A stretch of 64,000 nt of DNA. It comes from Pectobacterium parmentieri (GTDB lineage Bacteria; Pseudomonadota; Gammaproteobacteria; Enterobacterales; Enterobacteriaceae). The DNA is taken from the NCBI RefSeq assembly GCF_001742145.1, contig NZ_CP015749.1, positions 2,480,001-2,544,000 on the forward strand, given 5' to 3'. The notes below the pieces were generated by a model. The model made no database searches. It worked only from the letters and a program-made list of their open reading frames with translations, and had not been told where the DNA came from. The position numbers and the translations under genes were made by a program. Positions 1 through 11,749 of this stretch are shown here, in pieces. Position 1 is the first letter of the stretch; the number at the start of each line of letters is the position of its first letter.

Positions 1-1
1 T

Positions 2-913
2 CATTGTCGCCGCTACGCGGCACTAGACGGCAGCGAACTCTCCATGACGTTTAATTTCCACCACCTGAAAGTTGATTATCCGAATGAGGAAAAATGGACG
101 CTGGCGGAACCTGATTTTATTCAGCTCAAGCAAATTTTTAATCACTGGCAGCAGGGGATGCACAACCACGCCTGGAATGCCTTGTTCTGGTGTAATCACG
201 ATCAGCCGCGCATCGTATCGCGTTTTGGTGATGAAGGTGAATTCCGTGTGCAATCCGCCAAGATGCTGGCAATGGTACTTCACGGTATGCAAGGCACGCC
301 CTATGTCTATCAGGGTGAAGAACTGGGCATGACGAATCCCGGCTATACGCAAATTGAACAATATCGCGATATTGAAAGCCTGAATCAATTTGCCGAACAG
401 CGCGATCGCGGTCAGGCAGATGACAAAATCTTAGCGATCCTCGCCAGCAAATCACGCGATAACGGCCGCACGCCAATGCAATGGGATACCAGCAATCATG
501 CTGGATTCACGACTGGCACGCCGTGGATAACGCCATGCCAAAATTTCCCCCACATCAACGCAGAGCAGGCGCTGGCAGATAAAGCGTCCGTCTTCTATAC
601 CTACCAACAGCTTATCGCTATGCGTAAAGCCCTTCCGCTGTTAACGCACGGGAGCTATCAGGATTTGCTCCCTGACCATCCCACGGTCTGGTGCTATCAA
701 CGTATCTGGGAAGGACAGCGACTGCTGGTTTTGGCAAATCTCAGCAAACTGCCTCAGCGCTGGCAGCCGCCAACGGATACCCATGACCACCGCTGGCGGC
801 TGTTATTCAGCAATTATTCTGATGCACAGCCCCAACCCGCTACTCTGGCACTACGCCCATTTGAGGCCATATATTGGATACAAGGGATGCAGGAGAAAGA
901 GGACAAGATCTAG
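2..913 (+). CDS. treC: Trehalose-6-phosphate hydrolase, 3' part (5' end outside window)
   Basis: This is the C-terminal half of a GH13 alpha-glucosidase that splits cytoplasmic trehalose 6-phosphate into glucose and glucose 6-phosphate. The reading frame is open from base 2, so the ATG at 44 is internal. About 303 residues are present against roughly 550 for the family. The GH13 region IV motif NHDQPR is visible near residue 65 of the visible part, and the trehalose-6-phosphate branch signatures SRDNGRTPMQW and the ending RPFEAIYW match E. coli TreC closely. The catalytic nucleophile and acid/base lie upstream of the window. In relatives the gene follows treB, the trehalose PTS permease, which would lie to the left. 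Confidence 0.93.
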   Translation, partial: HCRRYAALDGSELSMTFNFHHLKVDYPNEEKWTLAEPDFIQLKQIFNHWQQGMHNHAWNALFWCNHDQPRIVSRFGDEGEFRVQSAKMLAMVLHGMQGTPYVYQGEELGMTNPGYTQIEQYRDIESLNQFAEQRDRGQADDKILAILASKSRDNGRTPMQWDTSNHAGFTTGTPWITPCQNFPHINAEQALADKASVFYTYQQLIAMRKALPLLTHGSYQDLLPDHPTVWCYQRIWEGQRLLVLANLSKLPQRWQPPTDTHDHRWRLLFSNYSDAQPQPATLALRPFEAIYWIQGMQEKEDKI

Positions 914-933
914 GGGATCGAGTATCCGGTGAG

Positions 934-957
934 ATGTAGCGGGCCATCCCGCTACAT
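934..957 (+). terminator. Hairpin after treC, possible terminator
   Basis: A perfect 10-bp stem (atgtagcggg / cccgctacat, 4-nt loop) lies 20 bases after the treC stop. There is no clear T-tract, so it may be an RNA-stabilising hairpin or a weak terminator. Confidence 0.45.
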
Positions 958-1066
958 TGCCAATTATCTGACATAAACGATGACTGGCATTGCCCGCCAT
1001 TGTTGAATAGAGCAATGTTCTCAGAGAGATTCGCTCTCAGGGACATTCCAACTCAGTGTGGAAAAA

Positions 1067-1378
1067 TTAGCGTTTAGCTAACAGTAGCCCCAACACCAGA
1101 CCAACAGTGGCGCCGATGCCAATACCATGCCAGGGTTTATCATGCACATAAACATCGGCTTTGTCGGCCACCTGCTTTGCGCGGGCATAATAGCTGTCGG
1201 TCACACCAATGCGGGCTTTAACTTCAAGTAGTGCTTTTTCCGCCCCCTTCTTCAAATCAAGATAGGCTTGGTCTGCCTGATCGCCCGTATAGCGCAGCAC
1301 CTCATCTAACGTCTCGGACAGAAGTTTTAAATCATCATCGACACGAATTTCTTCAGGCTGTTTTTTGGTTGCCGCCAT
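1067..1378 (-). CDS. elaB: ElaB/YqjD family ribosome-associated membrane protein
   Basis: This encodes a 103-residue DUF883 protein of the ElaB/YqjD/YgaM family: a charged, helical N-terminal part of about 80 residues and a single C-terminal membrane anchor (GIGIGATVGLVLGLLLAKR). Family members are tail-anchored in the inner membrane and bind ribosomes in stationary phase. I chose the ATG at 1378 because AAGGA lies 8 bases before it; the longer frame from 1408 lacks such a site. The gene lies next to the nuo operon, as elaB does in E. coli, which supports ElaB over its paralogues. Confidence 0.85.
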   Translation of the reverse strand: MAATKKQPEEIRVDDDLKLLSETLDEVLRYTGDQADQAYLDLKKGAEKALLEVKARIGVTDSYYARAKQVADKADVYVHDKPWHGIGIGATVGLVLGLLLAKR

Positions 1379-1556
1379 AGAGTGCTTCCTTCTGTTATGA
1401 GAAGTCATTGGTTATGAAAAACCATGAGTTATAAATCGTTGTCTTCTTAACTATAGACAATTTTTCCTGCCTTCTACGGCTTCAACAGACCAGATCATTC
1501 CTAAAACGAACTTTGCTTACTCTCACCACCTCCCTAAGTGGCGGTAATTTTGCTGA

Positions 1557-1588
1557 CAAAAAAACGCCGTTGACTCTCATCAACGGCG
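1557..1588 (-). terminator. Intrinsic terminator of the nuo operon
   Basis: Read on the minus strand, a 9-bp perfect stem (cgccgttga / tcaacggcg, 6-nt loop) is followed by seven T residues, about 30 bases after the nuoN stop. This is a textbook Rho-independent terminator. Confidence 0.88.
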
Positions 1589-1619
1589 CTTCATTATTCA
1601 ACCTGACACTCGCCAGTGG

Positions 1620-3077
1620 TTACATCATTGGCTGCGCCAACTGCACCAGAGAGATAAGCGGTTGCGGGTACAAACCAAGGAACAGCACAGCAATGGAGGA
1701 GATCAATACGACCACACCGCCAGCCGTTAAGGCCCAGTTATTTGGTGTATCACGCTGTAGCTGTTGAGGTGCATTCAGGAACAAACTGACCATCACACGC
1801 AGGTAGTAGTACAAACCAATAGCGCTACCCAGCACGACGGCACCGGTCAACCACCACAGTTCAGCATTCACGCCGACAGCCAACACGTAGAACTTACCGA
1901 AGAAGCCCAGCGTCATCGGGATACCCGCCAGAGACAGCATCATCACCGTCATGACCGCAGACAGAATCGGTTTATGCCAGAACAAGCCACGGTAAGAGAA
2001 CAGTGAATCGGCATCCGGGCCACGATACGGGCTGGACATCAGGCTAACCACACCGAACGCCCCCAGACTGCTGAACAGATAACCCACCAGATAAACGCCA
2101 ACGGTTTCCAGCGCCAACTGATGGCTCTGAACCGCGATCAGGGCAACCAGCAAATAGCCCAGATGCGCAATGGAAGAGTAGCCGAGCAGACGCTTGATGT
2201 TAGTTTGCGACACAGCCATTACGTTACCGAACAGGATCGACGCGAACGCGATAACGCCCAGCACGATTCTGACGGATTCACTGTCAGCCATCGGTGCGTA
2301 CAGGAATAAACGCATGACCGCACCGAAAACCGCAATCTTACCTGCCGTCGCCAGAAACGTAGACACGGGTGCTGGTGCCCCCTGATACACATCAGGTGTC
2401 CACAGTTGGAACGGAACCAGAGACAGTTTAAAGCCCAGACCGACAATCATCAGCCCCAGACCAGCCAGCAACAGCGGCTCATGGATTTGGTGATCGCTCA
2501 GGCTCTTACCGAGGCTGGCAAAGCTCATATCGCCCGATTCAGCATAAATCAGCGCCATACCAAACAGCAGGAAGGAAGACGCCGCCGCCGACAGCAACAT
2601 GTATTTAATACTGGCTTCCAGCGAACGTTTCAGACGGAAGGCATAGCCGACCAGACCAAACAGCGGAAGTGAAAGCAGTTCAATACCGATGAACAACGAA
2701 GCCAGATGATTGGCGCTCGACAGCAGGATCCCACCTAACGCAGCAATCAGAACCAGCAGGTAGAACTCATCACGGTTGTCTGGGTAGCCTTGCAGCCACG
2801 GATAGGCAAACGTACTGGTTGCCAGACTGGCAAGTAGAACCAGTCCGGTATAAAACATCGAGAAGCCATCAACACGCAGCAACGGTGTCACGTCTGTCGG
2901 GCCAGCCTGACCAACAAAGTACAGTGACAGCAACGCAATATTCAGGCCGATAACCGTCATGGTTGCGTTGACAAAATGGTTGCGTCGCCACGCAATGCAC
3001 AGCATCACAACCACTACCGTCAATCCGACGATCAACAGCGGCGATAGCGCAATTAGTTGTTGAAGAGTTATTGTCAT
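1620..3077 (-). CDS. nuoN: NADH-quinone oxidoreductase subunit N
   Basis: NuoN is one of the three antiporter-like membrane subunits of respiratory complex I and takes part in proton pumping. The 485 residues equal the E. coli length. About 14 hydrophobic segments are visible, with the family's conserved charged residues inside the membrane ([16 protein letters not shown]; the [19 protein letters not shown] segment carrying the central lysine). It is the last gene of the operon, six bases after nuoM, with a terminator behind it. Confidence 0.97.
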   Translation of the reverse strand: MTITLQQLIALSPLLIVGLTVVVVMLCIAWRRNHFVNATMTVIGLNIALLSLYFVGQAGPTDVTPLLRVDGFSMFYTGLVLLASLATSTFAYPWLQGYPDNRDEFYLLVLIAALGGILLSSANHLASLFIGIELLSLPLFGLVGYAFRLKRSLEASIKYMLLSAAASSFLLFGMALIYAESGDMSFASLGKSLSDHQIHEPLLLAGLGLMIVGLGFKLSLVPFQLWTPDVYQGAPAPVSTFLATAGKIAVFGAVMRLFLYAPMADSESVRIVLGVIAFASILFGNVMAVSQTNIKRLLGYSSIAHLGYLLVALIAVQSHQLALETVGVYLVGYLFSSLGAFGVVSLMSSPYRGPDADSLFSYRGLFWHKPILSAVMTVMMLSLAGIPMTLGFFGKFYVLAVGVNAELWWLTGAVVLGSAIGLYYYLRVMVSLFLNAPQQLQRDTPNNWALTAGGVVVLISSIAVLFLGLYPQPLISLVQLAQPMM

Positions 3078-3083
3078 GGCGAA

Positions 3084-4619
3084 TTACGGCCTTGTTGTTG
3101 AAATAATTGAATCTGGAGCAGACGACATAAACCACTGCTGGATATTTGACATCGCGGCACCGGAGGTATCCAGAATCGGTTGCGGGTAAACCCCTAACAA
3201 CACCAGTAACACCACCAACAGCAGCACGATAGACAATTCGCGGATCGACATACCCTTCAATGGCTCATCAGATTTAGGCGTACCGTAATAAGCACGCTGG
3301 ATCATGATCAGTGAGTAGACCGATGCAAATACCAGACCGAAGGTTGAGATCACCGTAATAACTGGCACAACCTGATAGCTGCCGAACAGAATCATGAATT
3401 CGCCAACAAAGTTGCCCGTTCCCGGCATCCCGAGTGTCGCCACAGCAAAGAACAGAGACAGCGCAGGCAGGAACTTCAGCCGCGACCACAGACCGCCCAT
3501 TTCACGCATGTCACGAGTATGCAGACGCTCGTACAGTTGACCACACAGAATAAACAGACCCGCAGCAGACAGGCCGTGCGCAATCATCTGAATCACTGCG
3601 CCCTGATAAGCCAGTTGATTACCGGAATAGATGGCAATCATCACGAAGCCCATATGCGACACCGAGGTGTAAGCAATCAGACGCTTGATATCCGTCTGTT
3701 TGAACGCCAGCCACGCACCGTAGAAGATACCAATCACACCCAGCCACATCGCAATCGGTGCAAAGGCATGGGAGGCATTCGGGAACAGCGGTAGGCTGAA
3801 ACGCAGCAGACCATAGGCCGCGGTTTTCAACAGAATACCGGCCAGGTCAACAGAACCTGCGGTCGGTGCCTGACTGTGTGCATCCGGTAGCCAACCATGC
3901 AACGGCACAACCGGCATTTTTACGGCAAACGCGATGAAGAAGCCGAGCATCAGCAGGTATTCGACACCGTATGACATCGGTGTCTTCAGCAGGTCTTCGT
4001 AGTCGAACGTCCAAACGCCGGTAGCATTGTGATGCACAAAGACCAGCGCCAGGATCGCGATCAACATGATCAAGCCGCTTGCCTGGGTATAAATAAAGAA
4101 CTTGGTCGCCGCCGTAATTCTGGTTTTACCGTCAGAGCCTTTATGCCCCCACAGTGCAATCAGGAAGTACATTGGTACCAGCATCATTTCCCAGAAAAAG
4201 AAGAACAGGAACAGGTCAATGGCAAGGAACACACCAATAACACCGCCCAGGATCCACAGCAGGTTCAGGTGGAAGAACCCCTGATAGCGCTGAATTTCAT
4301 TCCAGGAACAGAGAATTGCCAACACACCCAGCAACCCCGTCAGCACGACCATCAACAGTGACAGGCCGTCCAGTGCGAGGTGGATACCGATGCCAAAGCG
4401 TGGTATCCACGGCACAAAGTATTCAACCTGCCAGTCTGGGGCGCCTTTCGGTGCGACGAGTGAATAACCGCCTTGCAACCACAGTTGCAGAGACAGTGCG
4501 AGTGTCAGCCCCATTGCAATCAACGCTATCCAGCGCGGTACTTTCGTACCAAAACGCTCTAACTGCCAACACAGCAGACCGCCGATAAAGGGGAGAAGAA
4601 TTAGCCAAGGTAGTAGCAT
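3084..4619 (-). CDS. nuoM: NADH-quinone oxidoreductase subunit M
   Basis: NuoM is the middle antiporter-like subunit of the complex I membrane arm (511 residues, E. coli about 509). Key features are the helix with the essential glutamate (FFFFWEMMLVPMYFL), the lysine-bearing segment KMPVVPLHGWLPDAHSQAP and a second repeat starting KRLIAYTSVSHMGFV. A 100-base gap with a hairpin separates it from nuoL, whereas most of the other membrane-arm genes overlap or nearly touch, so its expression may depend on that linker. Confidence 0.97.
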   Translation of the reverse strand: MLLPWLILLPFIGGLLCWQLERFGTKVPRWIALIAMGLTLALSLQLWLQGGYSLVAPKGAPDWQVEYFVPWIPRFGIGIHLALDGLSLLMVVLTGLLGVLAILCSWNEIQRYQGFFHLNLLWILGGVIGVFLAIDLFLFFFFWEMMLVPMYFLIALWGHKGSDGKTRITAATKFFIYTQASGLIMLIAILALVFVHHNATGVWTFDYEDLLKTPMSYGVEYLLMLGFFIAFAVKMPVVPLHGWLPDAHSQAPTAGSVDLAGILLKTAAYGLLRFSLPLFPNASHAFAPIAMWLGVIGIFYGAWLAFKQTDIKRLIAYTSVSHMGFVMIAIYSGNQLAYQGAVIQMIAHGLSAAGLFILCGQLYERLHTRDMREMGGLWSRLKFLPALSLFFAVATLGMPGTGNFVGEFMILFGSYQVVPVITVISTFGLVFASVYSLIMIQRAYYGTPKSDEPLKGMSIRELSIVLLLVVLLVLLGVYPQPILDTSGAAMSNIQQWFMSSAPDSIISTTRP

Positions 4620-4663
4620 GGCGTTTTGTGTCCCTAAATTAAAGAAATCTGAAAACTTGCCGT

Positions 4664-4695
4664 GGCAGGCATTCCTTTATGTGGAATGCCCTGCC
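4664..4695 (-). repeat. Hairpin in the nuoL-nuoM linker
   Basis: An imperfect inverted repeat (ggcaggcattcc / ggaatgccctgcc, 12 pairs with one bulged C, 7-nt loop) sits in the 100-base gap between nuoL and nuoM. No T-tract follows on the minus strand, so processing or stabilisation of the long nuo message seems likelier than termination. Confidence 0.55.
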
Positions 4696-4719
4696 TTTCA
4701 TACGTTACCGGATACTGCC

Positions 4720-6570
4720 TTACACCAGCAGTAACAAGCCCAGCACCAGCACGGCACCAAAGCCCATAGAGGCAACGTACCAGCGCAACTGACCATTCGC
4801 ACTGAGTGCCAGCCCACGATTACCCCAACGGGTAACGATGGCAGGCAGGGTCATCAATGCATTTAACGGATCACGCTGCAACAGCTTCGCGATAGCCAGA
4901 TACGGTTTAACAAAGACGTGGTCATACAACCAGTCGAAGCCCCACGCATGGAACCACCAGGTCGAGAAGAAACGACCCGGGGCACTCTTCGCGATGCTAT
5001 TCACCGCCTGACGTTTACCCAGCCACAGCACAGCGGCAAGCAGAATACCGGCAATCGCCACCACGCCAGAGGTAATTTCCAATGTCAGCAACTGGCCGTG
5101 TTCAAGCACTGTCGTTGCCGGCAATACGCCATGTAACGGAGGAACAATCATCGCACCAATAAAGGTGGACAGAACCATCAGCACAACCAGCGGTAAGTGG
5201 TGAGAAATGCCTTTTCCTGCATGCGCCTTGGTTTTCTCTTCACCGTGGAACACGATGAAAATCATACGGAACGTATACAGCGAGGTCATGAAGGCACCAG
5301 CCAATCCAGCCACCATCAGATTGATGTGACCATTTGCCCATGCGCCAGCCAGAATCTCGTCTTTACTGAAGAAGCCCGCGGTAACCAGCGGCAGTGCAGC
5401 CAGCGCTGCGCCCCCGACCAGGAAGCAAACATAAACCAGCGGAATCGTTTTGCGCAGGCCACCCATCTTGAAGATATTCTGCTCGTGGTGGCAGGCCAAA
5501 ATCACCGAACCAGAAGAGAGGAACAGCAGCGCTTTAAAGAATGCGTGCGTCATCAGATGGAAAATGGCGGCATCCCATGCCTGCACGCCCAGCGCCAGGA
5601 ACATGTAACCAATCTGGCTCATGGTGGAATAGGCCAGCACGCGTTTGATGTCGGTTTGCACCAAGGCAGCAAAACCCGCCAGCACTAGCGTCACAGCACC
5701 GACAATACCCACCAGATGCAACACATCCGGTGCCATCAGGAACAAACCGTTGGTACGCGCAATCAGGTAAACACCTGCGGTAACCATCGTTGCGGCGTGG
5801 ATTAATGCAGACACCGGCGTTGGACCGGCCATCGCATCTGCCAGCCAGGTTTGCAACGGCAACTGTGCTGATTTACCCACCGCACCACCCAGCAACATCA
5901 GCGTAGCCCAGGTGATTTCAGGTGAACCTTCAGCCAGTTTCTGCGGTGCCAGGACCATCAACTCGCGGAAGTTGAGCGTACCCAACTCTTTGTAGAGGAT
6001 GAACAGCGCAAAGGCCAAAAAGACGTCACCGACACGCGTAACGATAAAAGCCTTCATCGCTGCCGCGCCGTTCTTCGGATTGGTGTAGTAGAAACCGATC
6101 AGCAGATAACTGCACAGCCCTACCCCTTCCCAACCGAGATACATCAGCAACAGGTTATCAGCCAGTACCAGAACGACCATACTTGCGATAAACAGGTTGG
6201 TGTAAGCGAAGAAGCGAGAATATCCCTCTTCCCCACGCATATACCAAGAAGCAAATAGGTGAATAAAGAAGCCGACCCCCGTCACCACGGACAGCATCGT
6301 CACCGAGAGACCATCGAGCACCAGCGTTACGCTAATGTCGAAATTACCCACGGTCATCCATGTCCACAGATGCTGATTAAAGAAGGTGACGCCGCCACTG
6401 TGCTGCTGGCCCATGAAATCGACCACAGCCCAAGCGGTAACTAACGCTGCCAAACCAATCGAGCCAACACCGACCGTCGCGGACGTGTTCTCAGACCAGC
6501 GACCACGGGAAAATGCCAGCAGCAGAAAGCCGAGCAGCGGGAAGAGTATTGTTAAATAGAGTAAGTTCAT
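4720..6570 (-). CDS. nuoL: NADH-quinone oxidoreductase subunit L
   Basis: NuoL is the distal antiporter-like subunit of complex I (616 residues, E. coli 613). It has the glutamate helix ([18 protein letters not shown]), the lysine-rich channel segment [18 protein letters not shown] and [19 protein letters not shown]. The long C-terminal extension (from about residue 500) corresponds to the lateral helix that runs along the membrane arm. The start overlaps the nuoK stop in an ATGA junction. Confidence 0.97.
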
Positions 6571-6869
6571 CCGCGCATCTCACTGACTGTATCAATATTC
6601 AGGGTTTGACGACGACGATACATCTGCAACAACAGCGCCAGACCAATACTCGCCTCAGCCGCCGCCAGCGTAATCGCCAGAATGTACATCACCTGACCAT
6701 CCGGCTGCTGCCAGTAACTGCCTGCGACGACAAAAGCCAGCGCGGCAGCGTTGATCATAATTTCCAGGCTGATCAACATAAACAGCAGGTTACGACGAAT
6801 TAACAGACCGGTCAGCCCCAGAACAAACAAGATAGCGGCTAAAATCAATCCATGTTGTAACGGAATCAT
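6567..6869 (-). CDS. nuoK: NADH-quinone oxidoreductase subunit K
   Basis: NuoK is a small three-helix membrane subunit of complex I, homologous to MrpC and ND4L. Its 100 residues equal the E. coli length. The two conserved membrane glutamates are visible in [16 protein letters not shown] and [12 protein letters not shown]. It overlaps nuoJ upstream and nuoL downstream by ATGA junctions, implying coupled translation. Confidence 0.97.
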
Positions 6870-7426
6870 GCGCGTTCCCCCGTTATTTTTTTCTCAACAT
6901 CCTGGTTTGCGCCTTCTTTATTGACAACGTCACCACGTTTATCTTCACGACCAATGTGGAAAGCGACAACCAATCCCGCCAGCAGTAGCATTGACGCTAA
7001 TTCAACCGCCAGAACATAAGGACCAAACAGGCTGATACCCACGGCTTTCGCCTCAACAGGCGTGCCAGTGATGCCCTGCTCTTTCAGGCTAAGGATGGCG
7101 TTAACCACAATCACCAGTAACGCCAGTGACAAAATGCTTGGTCCAATCCAGACGCTGGGCTTCAGCCAATTCCGCTCTTGTTCTTCTACGGAATTACCGA
7201 GGTTGAGCATCATAACCACGAACACAAACAGCACCATGATGGCGCCGGCATAGACGATGATGCTCAGCGCGCCAGCAAAATTAGCCCCCAGCGAGAAAAA
7301 GACGCCCGCAATCGCCATAAGCGAGGTGACCATATACAACAATGCATGCACAGGATTGGTATGCGTAATGACGCGCAGTGTCGCCAGTATCGCAATCAAA
7401 CCTGTGGTATAAAAAGCGAATTCCAT
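6866..7426 (-). CDS. nuoJ: NADH-quinone oxidoreductase subunit J
   Basis: NuoJ is a five-helix membrane subunit of complex I, homologous to ND6, at the junction with the quinone-reducing part. It has 186 residues (E. coli 184). The conserved third helix with its pi-bulge region ([20 protein letters not shown]) is present, and the C-terminal tail is cytoplasmic and highly charged. It lies 9 bases after nuoI and overlaps nuoK. Confidence 0.97.
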
Positions 7427-7435
7427 GCTAGCTCC

Positions 7436-7978
7436 TTAGGGCAACAGGCCTTTGACATCAATAGGTTTGGCTTCGTTTTCAGCTTCGCCTTTGTCTTTCC
7501 CATCGATTGCCATACCAGCCATCCGGTAGAAATTGTATTCCGGATATTTACCCGGCCCCGATATCAGCAGATCTTCTTTCTCGTACACCAGATCTTGACG
7601 TTTGTAATCGCCCATCTCGAAATCCGGCGTCAGTTGGATCGCGGTTGTCGGACATGCCTCTTCACAGAAGCCACAGAAAATGCAGCGCGAGAAGTTGACG
7701 CGGAAGAACTCTGGATACCAGCGGCCATCTTTGGTTTCTGCTTTCTGCAATGAGATACAGCCAACCGGACAGGCCACCGCACACAGGTTGCAGGCAACGC
7801 AGCGCTCTTCACCATCGGGATCGCGCGTCAGCACGATACGGCCACGGTAGCGCGGCGGTGGATTCACAGGCTCTTCTGGGTACATCCTGGTTTCGCGCTT
7901 CTTGAAAGCATTCGATCCCACCATACAGATACTGCGTATCTGGGTGCCGAAACCAACCACTAACTCTTTCAATGTCAT
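7436..7978 (-). CDS. nuoI: NADH-quinone oxidoreductase subunit I (2x[4Fe-4S])
   Basis: NuoI is the ferredoxin-like subunit that carries clusters N6a and N6b and passes electrons to NuoB. Both CxxCxxCxxxCP motifs are visible: [12 protein letters not shown] near residue 60 and [12 protein letters not shown] near residue 99. The length of 180 residues equals that in E. coli. It sits 17 bases after nuoH. Confidence 0.97.
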   Translation of the reverse strand: MTLKELVVGFGTQIRSICMVGSNAFKKRETRMYPEEPVNPPPRYRGRIVLTRDPDGEERCVACNLCAVACPVGCISLQKAETKDGRWYPEFFRVNFSRCIFCGFCEEACPTTAIQLTPDFEMGDYKRQDLVYEKEDLLISGPGKYPEYNFYRMAGMAIDGKDKGEAENEAKPIDVKGLLP

Positions 7979-7995
7979 GGTTTATTCACCCCTTC

Positions 7996-8970
7996 TTAAG
8001 CGTTGTACAAAATGACGGCGGCTGTCGCCAGCAGATTCAAAAGCGTTATCGGCAGACAGACTTTCCAACCGAAAGCCATCACCTGGTCATAACGTGGACG
8101 GGGTAACGAAGCACGGATCAGGATGAACATCATCATGAAAAAGCCTGTTTTCAGCGCAAACCAGACAAACGGAGGCAAGAACGGACCATGCCAGCCACCG
8201 AAGAATAAGGTCACCATCAGCGCGGAAACAGTCACGATCCCGATATATTCGCCCACGAAGAACAGACCGAATTTCATACCGGAATATTCAATGTGGTAAC
8301 CATCTGCCAGTTCCTGTTCAGCTTCAGGTTGGTCAAACGGGTGACGGTGACACACCGCCACGCCTGCGATGGCAAATGTAATAAAGCCGAAGAACTGCGG
8401 GATAACGTTCCACAGATGTTCCTGAGAATCGACGATATCACGCATGTTGAACGAACCTGCCTGTGCGACAACGCCCATCAGCGACAGGCCGATAAACACT
8501 TCGTAGCTCACGGTCTGAGCGGAAGCACGTACCGCACCGAGCAGCGAGTATTTATTATTACTCGCCCAACCGGCAAACAGCACCGCGTAAACGGCCAGAC
8601 CCGCCATCATCAGGAAGAACAAGATACCGATGTTCAGATCGGCGACACCCCAGGTTGGTGTGATCGGCACAATCGCGAAGGCAATCAGCATTGACGTAAA
8701 CGCGATCATCGGTGCCAACGTGAAGATCACCTTATCGGTAAAATTCGGCACCCAGTCTTCTTTGAAGAACATTTTGATCATGTCAGCAACAAGCTGTAAT
8801 GAACCACCCCAACCTACCCGGTTTGGTCCATAACGTCCCTGGAAGAGGCCAAGCAGCCGACGTTCACCCATACTCATGAATGCGCCACAGGTCACCACAA
8901 CCAGCAGAATCACGACCGCTTTTCCGACGGTGATCAGAATCTCGATTAATTCCGGCGTTAACCAACTCAT
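7996..8970 (-). CDS. nuoH: NADH-quinone oxidoreductase subunit H
   Basis: NuoH is the eight-helix membrane subunit (ND1 homologue) that forms the quinone chamber with NuoB and NuoD. It has 324 residues. The conserved segments [19 protein letters not shown] and [11 protein letters not shown] (the acidic loop lining the quinone site) are both present. Its start overlaps the nuoG stop (ATGA). Confidence 0.97.
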   Translation of the reverse strand: MSWLTPELIEILITVGKAVVILLVVVTCGAFMSMGERRLLGLFQGRYGPNRVGWGGSLQLVADMIKMFFKEDWVPNFTDKVIFTLAPMIAFTSMLIAFAIVPITPTWGVADLNIGILFFLMMAGLAVYAVLFAGWASNNKYSLLGAVRASAQTVSYEVFIGLSLMGVVAQAGSFNMRDIVDSQEHLWNVIPQFFGFITFAIAGVAVCHRHPFDQPEAEQELADGYHIEYSGMKFGLFFVGEYIGIVTVSALMVTLFFGGWHGPFLPPFVWFALKTGFFMMMFILIRASLPRPRYDQVMAFGWKVCLPITLLNLLATAAVILYNA

Positions 8971-11693
8971 TGTGCGGCCTCCCGCAGATTTTCAACGGTT
9001 GCACCCGCCAGCACCGGCGCAATACCCGGTAAGCCCAGCGGTAAACCAACCTGTCCCTGACTCAATGCCGCACTTAAGCGCAGTGGCAGACGTAGCGTTT
9101 GCCCTGCACAGGTCAATTCCAGCAACGTACCGGCGTTTACACCGAGCGTCGCTGCATCAGCCGGGTTCACCATCACGTAAGGCTCTGGCATACGCTGCTG
9201 AATCACGTCAGAACGCTGTGACATTTCATCGCTACCAAACAGGTGATAATACGGCGCAACACGCCATTGACCCGCTTGTGGGACGAAAGCCGCAGGAATG
9301 TTGTCGAAGTACGCCAGCGAACCTTCTCCGGCTTCGATCATACGCACACCAGGATCGCCATGACGCAAATGTCCGCCCACTTCATCCTGGAATTTGTTCC
9401 AGGCTTGCGGTGAGTTCCAACCTGGCGCCCAGGCAAACGGAATTTGCTGACGGTTAGCTGTCGGACTGTTGTTCCCTTCCATTGAGAAGGCAAACATGGT
9501 GTCTTTGTCGACAGGCTGACGCGGTTCATGCACGCTGATATTGGCACGCATCGCAGTACGGCCGCTGGAGCGAATCGGTGAACGCGACAATTTCTGCCCA
9601 CGAATACGGAACGAAGCGTCCGGCGCAGCATCTTTAATCGCCGCTAACTGCGGTAATGCCGTAACACAGGCGTCAATCACGTTGTCCAGTTGCGTCCAGT
9701 CAACCTGACGGCTGTTATAGGTGATATACAGCGAGTGCAGCCAGCGCCAGCTTTCCAGCATCACAATTTTGTCGTTGTAGTACGTTGGGTCATAAACCTG
9801 GAAGAAACGCTGAGCGCGGCCTTCCTGATTCACCAGCGTACCGTCGCTTTCAGCGAAGCTGGCGGCAGACAAAATGATGCTGGCTTTGTCCATGATGCGA
9901 GTACGCTGATGATCGACCACAATCAGGTTCTCAGCTTTTTCCAGGGCCGCATCAACGCGAGCGACTGGTGCATGACGGTAGAGATCGTTCTCCAGAACCA
10001 CCACGCTGTCGGCTTCACCGTTTTCCAACTGCACCAGCGCGTCATCCAGCGAACCGCCGCCCATGATTGACAACCCGATGCTGTTTGCAGCAGGTGCAAC
10101 AAAGGTAATGCCGACGTCAGAGCCGCGACTTTTCAGCGCTTTAGCAACGTTTGCCGCAGCAGAGATAACCTCTTCGCTGCCGGCATTGGTGCCAGAGATG
10201 ATGAGCGGTTTTTTCGCACCGGCCAGAGCCTGTACGATAATATCGACTTTCTGGTCAAGACCCGCAGCCAGATCGGCAACTGCCGGCGCGCTGCTGTCCA
10301 GACCGTGCGCAATGGCAAAACCAAGGCGCGCCTGATCGGCAACCGGTGCACGATAGTTCCATGCCGCAATGTCGTCCAGACGGGTGCTGTCTACGTTGGT
10401 GACAAACAGCGGGTGCTTGGCATGCTGACCAATGTTCATGATCGCCGCAATCTGCCAGTCAGCTACTTTCTGCGCTGCTGCCATTTCGCGGGCTTTGCCT
10501 TTAACGGCTTGACGAACGGCCAACGCGATACGCGCACCGGTTTGCGTTAGGTCTTCACCCAGAATCAGAACGGCATCGTAGCCTTCGATTTCACGCAGTG
10601 CTGGCGTTCTCACACCGCTTTCGCGTAGCACTTTCAGAATCAGTTGCAGGCGATTTTGTTCTTCCTGCGCGATACCAGTGTAGAAGTTCTCTGCGCCTAC
10701 CAGCTCACGCAATGCGAAGTTGCTTTCAATACTGGCACGCGGCGAGCCGATACCGATCGTTTTCTTCGCCTGACGCAGCACATCCGCCGCACCTTGCAGT
10801 GCCTGATCGGCATTCAGTGCGATCCAGTCATTACCACGACGTTGCAGCGGCTGGTTCGGACGGTCTTTCTGGTTGACATAACCGTAACCAAAACGGCCGC
10901 GGTCACACAGGAAATAGTGGTTTACGCTACCGTTGAAACGGTTTTCAATACGACGCAGTTCACCATAGCGTTCACCGGGGCTGGTATTACAGCCGACGCT
11001 GCACTGTTGGCAGACGCTCGGTGCAAACTGCATATCCCATTTACGGTTATAGCGCTCGGAGTGCGTTTTGTCGGTGAATACGCCAGTAGGACACACTTCA
11101 ACCAGGTTACCGGAGAATTCACTTTCCAGCGTGCCATCTTCCGGGCGACCGAAATAAACGTTGTCGTGCGCACCGTAAACGCCGAGATCTTTGCCATCCG
11201 CATAGTCTTTGTAGTAACGCACGCAGCGATAGCAAGCAATACAGCGGTTCATTTCATGAGAAATAAACGGCCCGAGATCCTGATTGCGGTGGGTACGTTT
11301 GGTGAAGCGATAGCGACGGAAGTTTTGCCCCGTCATAACCGTCATATCCTGCAAATGACAGTTACCGCCTTCCTCACACACCGGACAATCGTGCGGGTGG
11401 TTGGTCATCAGAAACTCAACTATCGTCTTACGGAATAGCTTCGCTTCTTCATCTTCGATCGCGATGAACGCCCCATCGGTTGCTGGTGTCATACAAGACA
11501 TCACCAGACGACCGCGGGTGTCTTCCGCGTTTTGATACTGTTTTACCGCACAGAGGCGGCAAGATCCGACGCTCCCGAGCGCGGGGTGCCAGCAAAAGTA
11601 AGGAATATCAAGTCCCAGAGTCAGGCAAGCTTCCAGAAGGTTGTCTGCTCCGTTTACTTCATACTCTTTGCCGTCTACATGAATAGTAGCCAT
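8967..11693 (-). CDS. nuoG: NADH-quinone oxidoreductase subunit G
   Basis: NuoG is the largest peripheral subunit (908 residues, equal to E. coli). The N-terminal ferredoxin-like domain holds the [2Fe-2S] and two [4Fe-4S] clusters ([36 protein letters not shown]). The extra N7 cluster motif typical of some bacteria is intact (CQQCSVGC followed by a distant Cys in HYFLCDRG). The rest is a molybdopterin-oxidoreductase-like domain without the cofactor. I chose ATG 11693 (MATIHVDG) with GGAAG 10 bases before it; ATG 11702 just upstream is in frame but its Shine-Dalgarno sequence is too close. Confidence 0.96.
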   Translation of the reverse strand: MATIHVDGKEYEVNGADNLLEACLTLGLDIPYFCWHPALGSVGSCRLCAVKQYQNAEDTRGRLVMSCMTPATDGAFIAIEDEEAKLFRKTIVEFLMTNHPHDCPVCEEGGNCHLQDMTVMTGQNFRRYRFTKRTHRNQDLGPFISHEMNRCIACYRCVRYYKDYADGKDLGVYGAHDNVYFGRPEDGTLESEFSGNLVEVCPTGVFTDKTHSERYNRKWDMQFAPSVCQQCSVGCNTSPGERYGELRRIENRFNGSVNHYFLCDRGRFGYGYVNQKDRPNQPLQRRGNDWIALNADQALQGAADVLRQAKKTIGIGSPRASIESNFALRELVGAENFYTGIAQEEQNRLQLILKVLRESGVRTPALREIEGYDAVLILGEDLTQTGARIALAVRQAVKGKAREMAAAQKVADWQIAAIMNIGQHAKHPLFVTNVDSTRLDDIAAWNYRAPVADQARLGFAIAHGLDSSAPAVADLAAGLDQKVDIIVQALAGAKKPLIISGTNAGSEEVISAAANVAKALKSRGSDVGITFVAPAANSIGLSIMGGGSLDDALVQLENGEADSVVVLENDLYRHAPVARVDAALEKAENLIVVDHQRTRIMDKASIILSAASFAESDGTLVNQEGRAQRFFQVYDPTYYNDKIVMLESWRWLHSLYITYNSRQVDWTQLDNVIDACVTALPQLAAIKDAAPDASFRIRGQKLSRSPIRSSGRTAMRANISVHEPRQPVDKDTMFAFSMEGNNSPTANRQQIPFAWAPGWNSPQAWNKFQDEVGGHLRHGDPGVRMIEAGEGSLAYFDNIPAAFVPQAGQWRVAPYYHLFGSDEMSQRSDVIQQRMPEPYVMVNPADAATLGVNAGTLLELTCAGQTLRLPLRLSAALSQGQVGLPLGLPGIAPVLAGATVENLREAAQ

Positions 11694-11749
11694 AGTCAGC
11701 ATGCTTCCATAATGGCCCGTGTTGCCACGAGCGCTAATCAAAAATTCTG

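Noticed and set aside
10644..11438. A 264-codon plus-strand frame opposite nuoG
   Set aside because: It lies wholly antisense to a confirmed gene, has no plausible domain, and arises from the codon pattern of nuoG.
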